Origin: Stomorhina lunata
Taxonomy: Eukaryota > Arthropoda > Insecta > Diptera > Rhiniidae
DNA length: 64,000 nucleotides
Reading direction: 5' to 3'
Assembly: GCA_933228675.1 (NCBI GenBank)
Contig: OW121743.1
Location: 65,297,540 to 65,361,539 of the forward strand
Positions 25,445 through 37,934 of this stretch are shown piece by piece. The notes beneath the pieces are model-generated. The model worked only from the letters and a program-made list of their open reading frames with translations, was not told where the DNA came from and ran no database searches. Within the stretch, counting starts at the first letter, position 1. Every line of letters starts with the position of its first letter. Both the position numbers and the translations under genes were made by a program.

Positions 25445-26077
25445 AATTCAAATTTTTCTTAAAATATTTTTCGTAGAAATTTTTTATAAAAGTTGGAAAT
25501 GGTGTAGAATATAACTTTAGTTTAGATTTTTTAAATTTGCATATTATTTGTGTAGGCGATAAGAATGTAAATAAAGTAAATGAAATCATAACTTTATTGA
25601 AATCAATTGAAAATGAATACAAGTGCAATACACTTGAATTTATATTTAATATTAAAAGTTTGGGCGGGAGGGGATGAGAACAGTTTAAATTTTATTAGTT
25701 TGAAAATTAGGTAATTGTATACAAAAAAAAAACTGATCAATAACTGATAATTACTATAAAACTCTCACAAGAGCTTTTATTGTTATTATTAATTTTAGCA
25801 TATAAACATTTATTTTACTGTCTTAATTAAAACAAGATTAGAAAAGATAAAATTTCTATAAAAAAAATTCTATATCAATTCTACATGAATTTAAATGAAT
25901 AAATTTAATCTTCTACTCTCCAAAAAATAATAATAATAACAAAAAGCTTTTAATTTGTGTTTAATTAATGCTAGAAAAATATTTTTTATAAAAATTGCCT
26001 CATTTCTTGTCCAAACCTCAATAATAGCAGAAGTTTAAAAATTTTATTAATTAATGAAAGAAAAAAATTGAAAAGAA
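25445..26077. other. Upstream region of gene 2, no clear elements
   Basis: AT-rich, non-repetitive. The promoter of gene 2 should lie here. I see no TATA box or block shared with the other three genes. Confidence 0.4.
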
Positions 26078-29000
26078 ATGTTTTTAACAATAATTTTTTG
26101 CATAATTGCATTTATTGCAATTGTTTATCTTTTTCTAATATCGAGTTTTAATTATTGGAAAAAATTAGGCGTAACCAGTCCAAAGGCTTTGCCTTTTGTC
26201 GGCAATTACCCCAGTGTGCTGACACAAAAGCGTCATATGGCCTATGATGTGCAGGAAATTTATGAGTGAGTACCTACTTTTTGTATTAAAAAAATGGATT
26301 TGAATCAAAAAAACTCTGTGAAATGGTCCTCCGGCTAAAAAACTAGTTCACAAAATTCAGCTTTTTGCGTTTGTGAAATGGTCCTCCGGCTGCGTTTGAT
26401 CGGTTAATATTTTTAGCTGATCTATTGAAATTATCATATCTTTGGAACGGTTTGTTCGAATTTGTTAAACGTTACAGAATATAATTCCAAATAAAATTAC
26501 CTTTAAGTCACTTTTAATTTATTTTTTATTTTCTTAAAAAATTTCGAGTTATTTGCACTCAAAGTAAAAAAATATTTTTTTTTTATAAAAAATGTTCATA
26601 AAAAAATAGAAGATGGATAAAACATAGTTTTATTACATGATCTTTAAACTGTGAATATTCCAAATAAAATAAGCCATATTTTTTAAAAGTAATTGAATAA
26701 GTGGGGATTTTATTAACAATAAAGTAAAAATACCCAATTGTATGTTTAAACCATTTCTGTCATTAGATCTTAGATGAGATCTAGTGTCAAATGTGAACCG
26801 ATTTTCTCTAAATTTAGCAGTTTAATTCAATTTTATACAAAACACAAGTAAGAAAGTGCTATAGTCGGTCAAGCCCGACCATACGATACCCTTCACCACT
26901 ATGGTAAAAGGTGTTCTTTTTCTTGCATAAAGACAAATATTAGCTAAATTTTTCCATCATACAAACATTTTCTCAAAACTTATATATTTAAACTGTTTTT
27001 GTCATTTTAGCTTATATGGGGGCTAGGGTCAAATGTATACCGATTATCTTGAAATTTAGCAAATTTTTTACAGTTTATACAAAAATTACGTACGCGAAAA
27101 ATAAACTCAAAATTCTCATTATCTTCAGATTTATGAGCCATTTTTATTGGTTTTCGTCTCATTTAGTGCGTTTTGACAGAAGAGTTTGTATGGGAGCTAT
27201 GGCCAAATGTAGACCGATTTCAATGAAATTTGGTACAGTGGTTTAAGTTTATATAAGAAGTATTTGTTTTAAATTTCATGAAAAAATATTTATATTTGTG
27301 GCCAATATATCAATTCCGGGAAGTGGGACCTATGGGAGGTACCATAAATAATGGACCGATTTTGACGAATTTCAATAGCCATGGTCCCACTATCAAAAAA
27401 ATGATCTGTGCCAAATTTGATCAAATTATCTTTAGAATTGCGACCTGTAGTTTGATAACAAGGTTTACATGGGAGTCCAGCCAGCCAGACAGACGGACGG
27501 ACGGACATCGCTAAATCGACTCAGAAAGTGATTCTAAGCCTATTGATATACTAAAAGGTGGGTCTAAGACAAATATTTCTATGTGTTACATACATCAGCA
27601 CAAACTTATAATACCCTTTCCACCTATGGTGGTGAAAGGTATAATGAAGTGGCAAAAAATAAACATAACATTGTCATTATCTTCTGATTTAGGAGCGTTT
27701 TTGTGAATTTCGATGCATTTAAGTGGTTTTTGTCAAAATGGATGTATGGCAACTATGGTCTAATAAGGACTGATTTTAACAAAATTTGGTACAGTGATTT
27801 CTTTTTATATAGTTTCGTAAATATATATTGAAATTTGTGGCAAAAAACTCACTTTAGATTTTTTTGGAATTTTGCAAAAAAAAATATTTTTATACATTGC
27901 GATGTGAATAACTCCAAAAGCTTTGTTGTTACAAAAAACTTGTGTTAGGGCGTCTTAAGAGAAATTTTGTTTTAAGTCCATTGATAAAATTTTCAATAAA
28001 ATTGGACAGTTCGTTTTCAAGATATTGTAAAATTACTAGGATAACCTCTTCAAAAAAAAAAAAAACACATTTCAAAAAAAGGCGTTAAAAATATTTTAAA
28101 AATCTCGGGTGTTTTCATACTTTGGGGACCATAGCTCATAAACAAATAGTTTCACATGAAAGTAATTTTGGCTGCTGACATACATATATAATCTCGAAAA
28201 ACCAATATGATTAAAGAATTCAGAGTAAAATTTTTTAAAAATTATAATATCTTCAAATTCATCTCATGCCTTAAAGTTTTGTTTCTTCGTATAATTTTAT
28301 AAAAAATTCTTTATCTTATATATTATTAATAATAATAACAATAATATTTTTTTCATAATAGAAAATATAAACGTACCGACAACTTTGTAGGCGTTTTCAG
28401 TTGTCGTAGTCCTCAATTGCTGATAACCGATGGCGAATTAATCAGACGTATTTTAACAACCGATTTTAAGCATTTTCATGATAATGAAGCTTCTGGTATG
28501 GTGAGTATAAAAAAATTGTATAATAAGTCCATATTAGTCTCATCATATAGATAAGTTTTTATGTCATAAATGAAGTATATTATTATCAGATCTGAAAAGC
28601 TATTTCGTAGGTATGAAATACATAAAATCAAAAAAATCTAAAAAAAAATTATATTAAAACCCGATTTTTTTTATCTATTTTATATAGAAGTCCATTCCAA
28701 AATTTTAAGTAATTTATATAGTGCTCAAAAAACACTAAATTTTAAACCAAGCTATATTATGAATAATATCGACAAAGTTGTCGATATACTCCACAATAAA
28801 GTAATCCTAGTAAAACTTTTCATTACCAAATAATGAGTTAAACAGTTAAACTATTGAACACGAACTACTTACTCATTCGCTGTTTAAGTCATTACATTAA
28901 CATGGGGATGTCATTGGAGGCAAGTACTTAAAAATTGCAGAAAAGTAATGACTTGGGTAAGCAATTTGAAAGCAACAACAACAACAGCAACAACTTTTTT

Positions 29001-32000
29001 GTTGTTGTTTTATTAAAAACATATATTTTTAAACGAAATACAAAATTTTTTTATGATCCCATGGGGGCTCGAACCCAGACCCTCCGACTGCTAGGCAGAG
29101 ACTCTTCCACTGAGCTACTTCATTTGTTGAAAACTTAGCAGCTTATAATTAATATAAACAATTTTTATTTTTAGATCCAAAATCATGTGAAAATAACTTT
29201 GTTTTTCCCTGCTTTTTTTTGCTTTGTTGTAATTTTTGGAAAAATATTTGTATACGATTTTTTTTTAAATTATTTTAAAACTTAAACAATTTAAATCTTC
29301 CCAGTAAAACTTTTCATTACCAAATAATGAGTTAAACAGTTAAACTATTGAACACGAACTACTTACTCATTCGCTGTTTAAGTCATTACATTAACATGGG
29401 GATGTCATTGGTGGCAAGTACTTACCAATTGCAGAAAAGTAATGACTTGGGTAAGCAATTTGAAAGCAACAACAACAACAGCAACAACTTTTTTGTTGTT
29501 GTTTTATTAAAAACATATATTTTTAAATGAAATACAAATTTTTTTTTATGATCCCATGGGGGCTCGAACCCAGACCCTCCGACTGCCAGGCAGAGACTCT
29601 TCCACTGAGCTACTTCATATGTTGAAAACTTAGCAGCTTATAATTAATATAAACAATTTTTATCTTTAGATCCAAAATCATGTGAAAATAACTTTGTTTT
29701 TCCCTGCTTTTTTTTTGCTTTGTTGTAATTTTTGGAAAAATATTTTTATACGATTTTTTGTAATTATTTTAAAACTTTTTTAAAATTATTTTAAAACTTA
29801 AACAATTTAAATCTTCTTTTTTGTATAAGTTTTTACATAAGATTGACTCTTACTTACTTAAATGTTATAACCTGTTAAGGTCAAAGTCCGAGCATATTTT
29901 AGAATTCCATGGACTTCGATCTTGTGCGAGTATTCTCCAATTTTATAGGCCAAGCTTTGAAAAATGTTCCTCTACTTGGTCTTTCTATCGAAGTTTCGGA
30001 CATCCTCCTCTAACACTAGGTAGTGGGACATTTCAATTCTAATTTTATCCTCTTCATTGTATTTTTTTTTTTCAAGAGAGGGTTCCTAACCCGTAATCCT
30101 AACCCATTTTTATCGATCTTATGGGACAACTCTCGGAACATGTTAACTCACAATATTAATGGGCGTTAAACTAGCTCCACGGGTGATACCATGAGGAGGT
30201 GTGTGTCCACAGTTGAGATGAAGGATGACCCAGATAAGTTGGGCTTACCAAGTTAAGACCAATTAGAATCGTGTTTGGTATTCAACATCCCCTACATAAT
30301 CAAAATTGACTCATGATGGTATTTTTTCATTAACGTGAGTTAGTTTTACAATATTTTTTTTACAGAAGATAATATTTAAGTTCTTAAAATTCAAAAATCA
30401 TTTAAAAAGACTCTTAATAAAAAAAAACTTAAAAAAATTGTTGCCCTTGGTGGGATTTGAACCGGGGCCATTCAGTTTAAATTACCATCTGAATTACAAA
30501 TAAGTACTTCTGTTATAACTTATTATTTATTCGGATGGTATGTTGTAGTCGTTACAAGGTAACCAGTTATCAGAGTACTTGCCATTACCAAAGTTTTGCT
30601 GGGTTCTTTTTTGTATAAGTTTTTACATAAGATTGACTCTTTGTTACTTAAATGTTACAACCTGTTAAGGTCAAAGTCCGAGCATATTTTAGAATTCCAT
30701 GGATTTCGATCTTGTGCGAATATTCTCCAATTTTATAGGCCAAGCTTTGAAAAATGTTCCTCTACTTGGTCTTTCTATCGAAGTTTCGGACATCCTTCTC
30801 TAACATTAGGTAGTGGGACATTTCAATTCTAATTTTATCCTCTTCATTGTATTTTTTTTCAAGAGAGGGTTACTAGCCCGTAATCCTAACCCATTTTTAT
30901 CGATCTTATGGGACAACTCTCGGAACATGTTAACTCACAATATTAATGGGTGTTAAACTATATCCCCGGGTGATACCATGAGGAGGTGTGTGTCCACAGT
31001 TGAGATGAAGGATGACCCAGATAAGTTGGGCTTACCAAGTTAAGACCAATTAGAATCGTGTTTGGTATTCAACATCCCCTACATAATCAAAATTGACTCA
31101 TGATGGTATTTTTTCATTAACGTGAGTTAGTTTTACAAATTTTTTTACAGAAGATAATATTTATGTTCTTAAAATTCAAAAATCATTTAAAAAGACTCTT
31201 TTAATAAAAAAAACTAAAAAAAATTGTTGCCCTTGGTGGGATTTGAACCGGGGCCATTCAGTTTAAATTACGATCTTAATTACAAATAAGTACTTCTGTA
31301 ATAACTTATTATTTATTCGGATGGTATGTTGTAGTCGTTACAAGGTAACCAGTTATCAGAGTACTTGCCATTACAAAAGTTTTGCTGGGATGTTACTTGT
31401 TCGTACTTGCATCAGTGGAATATACCCGAAATAACAAATATATATAAAAGTTCGGTGAATTAGGTAGTTAACACATCGAATACTAAGTAAACGTATCATA
31501 TTCTGTCTAGGTTTGAGGCCCAGTTATCAATTTATGTTAAAAATTAATTTCTATTTAAAATGTGTAATTACCAAAGCATCCTCCATTTTCGATAAGCCCT
31601 ACAATATTAACACGCCATCGATATAAAATAAATAAAATTGTCTGTAGAACAAAAAGCTTAAATAATATATCGAAGTTACCATTACCTTTAAAAAGTACCA
31701 ACAAATTTAATAATTTGAAAAAGTACCGAATATGTGTTTGATATTTTTTTAGTGTTAATCATTTATATTTGGTAAACGGAGATAAAACGTTACTGCTTTT
31801 TCGTATTTTTTCCTTTTACCTTTTTATTAGGACCATTTACAAAAAAAGTACCGCGTCCTTTTAATTTTATAGTAATCCTTAACACAATTTCAATTTTGTT
31901 TCTAACGCTTTTGGTTTAGGAAATATAATGTTACCAATTTATCGCATTCTATCCTCTAAATTTAAAAAGATCCGAAACTAGTTTTTTATTTGTTTTATAT

Positions 32001-35000
32001 AATATCAATCGATTTCTCTATAAACTGGTTCAGAAGACAATTTCTTACCATAACATTTTTTCCCGTTTTTTACCTTTTTTACACCTTAAATCGGAAAAGC
32101 ACAGAAAAAGTGCTTAATTTATTTTTAAGTCTATCGATTGCGGCTTAAATTTTGTTTCTATGATTATTGTTTCAAAAGATGTAGGTTAAATAACATGTGT
32201 TTAGTACTTTTTTTATCTTAACTCCATCTTTATTTTGCTTCTATCGCCTTTAGTGTCGGAGATATAACGTTACTTAATTTTCCCTTTTTATCCTGTTTTA
32301 CCCCCTAAATGACACGTGTTTAGTACTTTTCCGAAATTGGGACAAACAAGGGTTAGCAGATCTTAGTTTAATTTAAAATTTTGCTTCTATCATTTTTAGT
32401 GTCGAAGATATGAAGACTTTATTTTGAAAGTGGAATAAATTGAAATTCCAAAAAAATTAAGCTAATGATGGGGAAAGGTTCTGCAATTGTGGATCTTACT
32501 ATGCGAAAAATAATACAAAACCTACTAAAATATTAACAGACAAACATTTTAACGACTTGATACAAATTTGTGTTTTGAAAGTGGTTTAAGCCCCATATAT
32601 TTTTCAATTTAAAAGAAAAAATTATTCAAACAAAATAAAAATTTCAAATTTATTTGTTTTGAAAGTGAATTAAGTCCAATACATTTTTCAAAATTTTACT
32701 TTTTATAGGAAGTTTTATAAAAATTTACTTTTTATAGGAAATTTTTTAAAAATTTACTTTTTATAGGAAATTTTTTAAAAATTTACTTTTTATAGGAAAT
32801 TTTTTAAAAAATTCACTTTTTATAGGAAATTTTTTCAAAATTTACTTTTTATAGGAAATTTTTTCAAAATTAACTTTTTATAGGAAATTTTTTCAAAATT
32901 TACTTTTTATAGGAAATTTTTTCAAAATTTACTTTTTATAATTTTTTCAAAATTTACTTTTTATAGGAAATTTTATCAAAATTTACTTTTTATAGGAAAT
33001 TTTTTCAAAATTTACTTTTTATAGGAAGTTTTATAAAAATTTACTTTTTATAGGAAATTTTTTCAAAATTTACTTTTTATAGGAAATTTTTTCAAAATTT
33101 AATTTTTAGAGGAAATTTTTTAAAAATTTACTTTTTATAGGAAATTTTTTAAACATTTACTTTTTATAGGAAATTTTTTAAAAAAATTTTTTAAAAGCAC
33201 TAGTTCTTTACCGATTTCAGTGGACCGGTAAGCAAATTTACTCGTAGATAGATTTATAAGCAAATAAAGGGTTATCCATTCTGTTGAAAAATTTTCGACC
33301 ACTTTTTGACACATATCGGGCGGTATTTCAGCCATAACTTGACGAATGTTGGTTTTTAAGTGCTCAAGAGTTAAAGGTTTAACTGCATAAACACGATCTT
33401 TAGCGTAGCCCCTCAAAAAAGTCTAATGAAGTCAAATCGCATAATCTTGGTGGCCTGTTGATATCACGACGACGAGAAATTACGCTGAAAGGAAATGTCT
33501 CAATAATGTGCCGTAAGACTGTCCCAATTCCTGAGAACGACGAGGAATCGACACATTCGGGACTTCGGCAAGACTTTCACTTACAGCAGCGATATTTTCA
33601 GCTTAACGAGCGAAACGATGAAGCACAGGCCTTACATTGTAAGGCTTACAATATTTGTAACCGCTCCGCTCTCAAATTGCTTGCGTAGTTGAACGATTAT
33701 GTAAACTATATTTTCCTCTTAAAGCACGATATGTCACTGTTCTGCAACAGAACCATTTTTGCTGTATGTTTTGTGATACTTAAGCGATCCATTTTCGTCA
33801 ATGTCAGACTTTTCCATAAAATTTTTACAGAAAAATTTTCGGTATAAAATTTTTATAGAAAAATTTTCGGTATAAAATTTTTAAAGAAAAATTTTCGGTA
33901 TAAAATTTTTATAAAAAAAATTTTTGGTATAAAATTTTTATATAAAAATTCTCGGTATAAAATTTTAATATAAAAATTTTCGGTATAAAATTTTTATAGA
34001 AAAATTTTCGGTATAAAATTTTTTACCGAAAATTTTTCTATAAAAATTTTATACCGAAAATTTTTCTATAAAAATTTTATACCGAAAATTTTTCTATAAA
34101 AATTTTATACCGAAAATTTTTCTATAAAAATTTTATACCGAAAATTTTTCTATAAAAACTTTATTCAGAAAAATAATATAAAAAATAATATATATAAAAT
34201 TTTTATAGACAAATTATCGGTAAAAAATTTTTATAGAAAAATTTTCGGCATAAAATTTTTATAGAAAAATTTTCGGTATAAAATTTTTATAGAAAAATTT
34301 TCGGTATAAAATTTTTATAGAAAAATTTTCGGTATAAAATTTTTATAGAAAAATTTTCGGTTTTAAATTTTTATAGAAAAATTTTCGGTATAAAATTTTT
34401 ATAGAAAAATTTTCGGTATAAAATTTTTATAGAAAAATTTTCAGTATAAAATTTCGGTAGAAACATTTTCGGTATAAAATTTTTATAGAAAAATTTTCGG
34501 TATAAAATTTTTATAGAAAAATTTTCGGTATAAAATTTTTATAGAAAAATTTTCGGTATAAAATTTTTATAGAAAAATTTTCGGTATAAAATTTTTATAG
34601 AAAAATTTTCGGTATAAAATTTTTATAGAAAAATTTTCGGTATAAAATTTTTATAGAAAAATTTTCGTTATAAAATTTTTATAGAAAAATTTTCGGTATA
34701 CAATTTTTATAGAAAAATTTTCGGTATAAAATTTTTATAGAAAAATTTTCGGTATAAAATTTTTATAGAAAAATTTTCGGTATAAAATTTTTATAGAAAA
34801 ATTTTCGGTATACAATTTTTATAGAAAAATTTTCGGGATAAAATTTTTATAGAAAAATTTTCGGTATAAAGTTTTTATAGAAAAATTTTCGGTATAAAGT
34901 TTTTATAGAAAAATGTTCGGTATAAAATTTTTATAGAAAAATTTTCGGTATAAAATTTTTATAGAAAAATTTTCGGCATAAAATTTTTATAGAAAAATTT

Positions 35001-37762
35001 TCGGTATAAAATTTTTATAGAAAATTTTTCGGTATAAAATTTGTATATAAAATTTTCGGTATACAAATTTATAGAAAAATTTTCGGCATAAAATTTTTAT
35101 AGAAAAATTTTCGGTATAAAATTTTTATAGAAAAATTTTCGGTATAAAATTTTTATAGAAAAATTTTCGGTATAAAATTTTTATAGAAAAATTTTCGGTA
35201 TAAAATTTGTATAGAAAAATTTTCGGTATAAAATTTTTATAGAAAAATTTTCGGTATAAAATTTTTATAGAAACATTTTCGGTATAAAATTTTTATAGAA
35301 ACATTTTCGGTATAAAATTTTTATAGAAAAATTTTCTGTATAAAATTTTGATAGAAACAAATTCGGTATCAAAATTGTATAGAAAAAAATTTCGGCATAC
35401 AATTTTTATAGAAAAGTTTTCAGTATAAAATTTTTATAGAAAAATTTTCGGAATAAATTTTTTAATAGAAAAATTTTCGGTATAAAATTTTTATAAAAAA
35501 ATTTTCGGTATAAAATTTTTATAGAAAAATTTTCGGTATAAAATTTGTATATAAAATTTTCGGTATAAAAAATTTTCGGTATAAAAAATTTATAAATGTT
35601 CTGTATAAAGTTTTTATAGAAACAAATTCGGTATCAAAATTGTATACAAAAAAAATTTCGGCATAAAATTTTTATAGACAAATTTTCGGTATAAAATTTT
35701 TATAGAAAAATTTTCGGTATAAATTTTTTTATAGAAAATTTTTCGGTATAAAATTTTTATTGAAAAATTTTCGGTATAAAATTTTTATTGAAAAATGTTC
35801 GCTATAAATTTTTTAAAGAAAAATTTTTCTTATACAATTTTTATGAAAAATTGGTTTAGTATCTTGGTTTAACAGATGTCGAATTCCAGTCCTATACTTT
35901 TTAAACTACGAAATGTATAACCCGATATTTACAAGAAGTTGCTCTGTTGATCTAGATAAGTTTTAGGGCCGTGAGTTTTAATAAAATAGGTCGACTAATT
36001 GTTCCTTTTATTATCAAAGTTATTGGACCAAATTACGTAGCTATATTACATGAGAAGAAGAATATATTATAAGAATATTTGGAAGAATCTACCCTTTTAG
36101 GGCCCTTTATAACTAAAAATTAAGATACCGCTAAATCGATCAAATTATGAAAAACTCCATAGAGGTAAATGGGACTTATATAATATATAATATGGACCTA
36201 TTTTTCACCCATTTCCCATCCTATTTAAACAGCTTTAATGTTTTTAACAATATTATTCTATTTCAGGTGGACGAGAAATCCGACTTTCTTTTCGCGAATA
36301 ATCCATTTTCTTTGACTGGAGAAAAGTGGAAGGAAAGAAGAGCTGAGATCACACCAGGTCTAACCGTAGGCAGGGTAAGTATCTCGTTAATTTTAACAAA
36401 AAGTAAAAGAATATGTATATGTAAATAAAAAATGTTTATAAAAAGGTCAAAACTGTTTTCCCCATAACCAAAAAAGTTTGCAAAAATATGATGAAATATA
36501 TAGAAGAACAAATTAAAATGGGCTCGAAAGAAGGAATTGATGCTAAAGATGTAAGTTCTGAGTTATATTTTCCCGAAATTTAACTAATTTTAATAATGAA
36601 TTATTTACAGCTGAGTGTACGCTTCACCTCCGAAGTTGTTACCGATTGCGTTTTGGGCCTAGAGGCCAAAAGTTTCTCCGAGAAACCTTCTCCCATTATG
36701 ACAACGATAATGGAACTCTTCGAACAAAATCTTGTTTTTATATTATATTCTATAGGCATAGGTTTGTTTCCCTCGTTGCGTGAATATTTCAAAACACGAT
36801 TTTTCACCAAAAAGTCGGAGAAATTTTTCGTCAAGCTTATGGAGGATTCCATAGAATTGAGAAAATCCCAAAGATCAGAGGGTGTCAATGAAAATCGTAT
36901 TGATTTTATGAATTATATATTACAATTACAAGAGAAAAAGAATCTGACAAGTTTAGATTGTGCTGCGCATACGATGACCTTTTTGTCGGATGGTTTCGAG
37001 ACGACGGGCTCTGTTTTATCGCATACGCTATTATTTGTAAGCTTGAAAACTGGTTAAACAATTTTTGTGTTTCTTAACCCTTGGACCATTCTTTTAGTTG
37101 GGTCGTGACTTGGAGAGACAAGAAAAACTACGCCAAGAAATTTTGTCTAAAATTTCCGATAATGATGATTTTGAGACTATGATGGAATTGCCTTATCTAG
37201 ATGCCTGTATTCATGGTAAAATACATTTCTTTTAATTCAATATATAACTTTACTTATGCAAGTTTTATTCCAGAATCCATTCGCATCTTTCCTCCCGGGT
37301 TCTTTTCCAACAAAATCTGCACTGAACCCATCGAATTGACCAATAAAAATGGCAAATCTTTTATTGTACCCAAGGGCAGTGTTATTGCCTTACCTCTTTA
37401 CTCGGTTATGTTAGATGAGGATTATTATCCAAATGCTAATAATTTTGAACCCGAACGTTTTCTAGATGGCGGTCTCAAGAAATATAAAGACATGGGTGTT
37501 TATTATGGTTTTGGCGATGGACCTCGTGCTTGTTTAGGTACAAAAAATATATGTCATATAATTCTTGTTCGTTTCAATATTTCCACTAATTTTAGGAATG
37601 CGCTTTGCTTTGGCCCAACTTAAGAGCGCCCTAGTCGATATCATACGCCAGTTTGAAGTTCGTGTCAATCCCAAAACTCGTTCAGATAACGAACTGGATC
37701 CGAAATATTTCTTATCGCGTTTAAATGGTGGCATTTGGTTGGACTTCGTTAAGATTAAATAA
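26078..37762 (+). CDS. Cyp28-like: Cytochrome P450, CYP28 family, gene 2 (504 aa, intact)
   Basis: Predicted ER-bound P450 monooxygenase. Exons: 26078-26265, 28362-28500, 36267-36374, 36446-36550, 36611-37036, 37098-37215, 37274-37537, 37596-37762; every junction is GT-AG and the phases match the other copies. The product is 504 residues, typical for the family. It has an N-terminal anchor (residues about 2-20, IIFCIIAFIAIVYLFLI), SFNYWKK, WKERR (about 130-134, C-helix haem-propionate contact), DGFETT (307-312, oxygen-activating I-helix), ESIR (362-365, ExxR), EPERF, and FGDGPRACLG (441-450, haem thiolate Cys448). Intron 1 is 2.1 kb and contains a DINE-like element; intron 2 is 7.8 kb and holds a nested TIR element, a transposase relic and two minisatellites. 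Splicing across that intron is the main uncertainty; the coding exons themselves are clean. Drosophila CYP28 genes are linked to plant-toxin metabolism, so a detoxification role is inferred, not shown. Confidence 0.9.
26390..26745. repeat. Interspersed repeat in gene 2 intron 1
   Basis: Second copy of the repeat at 18030-18470. Just before it, GTGAAATGGTCCTCCGGCT is duplicated at 26317 and 26371. Confidence 0.5.
26843..27645 (-). mobile_element. DINE-1-like element in gene 2 intron 1, reversed
   Basis: Mirror of the 17192 copy: starts ACAAGTAAGAAAGTGCTATA and the CGGTCAAGCCCGACC hairpin, ends CTATGGTGGTGAAAGGTATA. From 27645 to 28320 the intron continues with a related but older DINE-like interior (ACAAAATTTGGTACAGTG) and AT-rich sequence. 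Confidence 0.7.
29054..29123 (-). repeat. tRNA-like module A, outer copy
   Basis: Minus strand has an A box TAGCTCAGTGG and B box GGTTCGAGCCC about 35 bp apart. The anticodon-arm stem CTCTG/CGGAG can form but encloses a 9-base loop, and the T stem is imperfect. tRNA-derived, probably not a tRNA gene. Confidence 0.6.
29549..29618 (-). repeat. tRNA-like module A, inner copy
   Basis: Same A and B boxes as the outer copy; one base difference (CTGCCTGGCAG instead of CTGCCTAGCAG). Confidence 0.6.
30439..30497 (-). repeat. tRNA-like module B, inner copy
   Basis: Minus strand has an A-box-like TAATTCAGATGG and B box GGTTCAAATCC only 21 bp apart, too short for a normal tRNA; followed by CACCAAGGGCAACAAT. 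Confidence 0.5.
31224..31282 (-). repeat. tRNA-like module B, outer copy
   Basis: Second copy of module B, with an A box worn to TAATTAAGATCG. Confidence 0.5.
31390..32690. repeat. AT-rich intron 2 sequence related to a DINE interior
   Basis: From about 31660 to 32450 the sequence is a reversed relative of 14460-15075: repeated AAAAGTACC, TTTTACCTTTTT and TTTTGTTTCTA phrases. The rest shows nothing recognisable. Confidence 0.4.
32697..33195. repeat. 29-bp minisatellite (ATAGGAAATTTTTT type), gene 2 intron 2
   Basis: About 17 units of 29 bp: ATAGGAAATTTTTT, AAAAATTTACTTTTT. Same period and layout as the array of gene 1 but without the central CG palindrome, so probably a diverged cousin. Confidence 0.85.
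33200..33810 (-). pseudogene. Tc1/mariner transposase relic (DD41D-like C-terminal part)
   Basis: Minus strand reads RPPRLCDLTSLDFF, then RGYAKDRVYAVKPLTLEHLK and MCQKVVENF, which match in order the C-terminal part of the DD41D transposase at 40583-41561. Upstream sequence is too decayed to follow. It sits between two minisatellites. Confidence 0.6.
33815..35850. repeat. 28-bp minisatellite with an internal inversion, gene 2 intron 2
   Basis: About 70 units of 28 bp: TATAAAATTTTTATAG then AAAAATTTTCGG. Units at about 33830-34019 run forward, 34020-34166 run in reverse complement (about five units), then forward again to 35850. From 35850 to 36266 the intron shows nothing else recognisable. 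Confidence 0.95.
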
Positions 37763-37934
37763 TTTATAACAAATATTTTAAATGGTCTTATGCAGGATAA
37801 TGCAGTTTGGTAATGCCGTTCAGAGAAAAGTACCAAGAATGAAAACTTTGTTAACACTGAATTCACAATATCCATTTATTTTTGCACCTAATAATTAAAT
37901 ATAATTTTCAAATTTTACAATTTTTGTTTTTATT

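Larger units (their letters stand above)
29300..30603 (-). mobile_element. TIR element with two tRNA-like modules, inner full copy
   Basis: 1304 bp, ends CCCAGTAAAAC / GTTTTGCTGGG, TT on both sides (29298-29299, 30604-30605). Removing it and one TT joins the two halves of the outer copy exactly as in this copy's own middle (AAATC TTC TTTTTTG), so it is a self-nested insertion. Similarity to the outer copy is about 95 percent or more. Confidence 0.75.
28806..31389 (-). mobile_element. TIR element with two tRNA-like modules, outer copy split by its own kind
   Basis: Ends CCTAGTAAAAC and GTTTTGCTGGG, flanked by AT on both sides (28804-28805 and 31390-31391). Left half 28806-29299, right half 30604-31389. 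Net length about 1.28 kb. No coding frame. It holds a CAACAACAACAACAGCAACA run that pairs with GTTGTTGTT in a hairpin, and one tRNA-like module in each half. Family not recognised: the terminal motif CCCAGYAAAAC with a 2-bp target duplication does not match a family I can name with confidence. Confidence 0.65.

Noticed and set aside
33458..33688. A 76-codon plus-strand gene
   Set aside because: It is the antisense of a decayed Tc1/mariner transposase recognisable on the minus strand.
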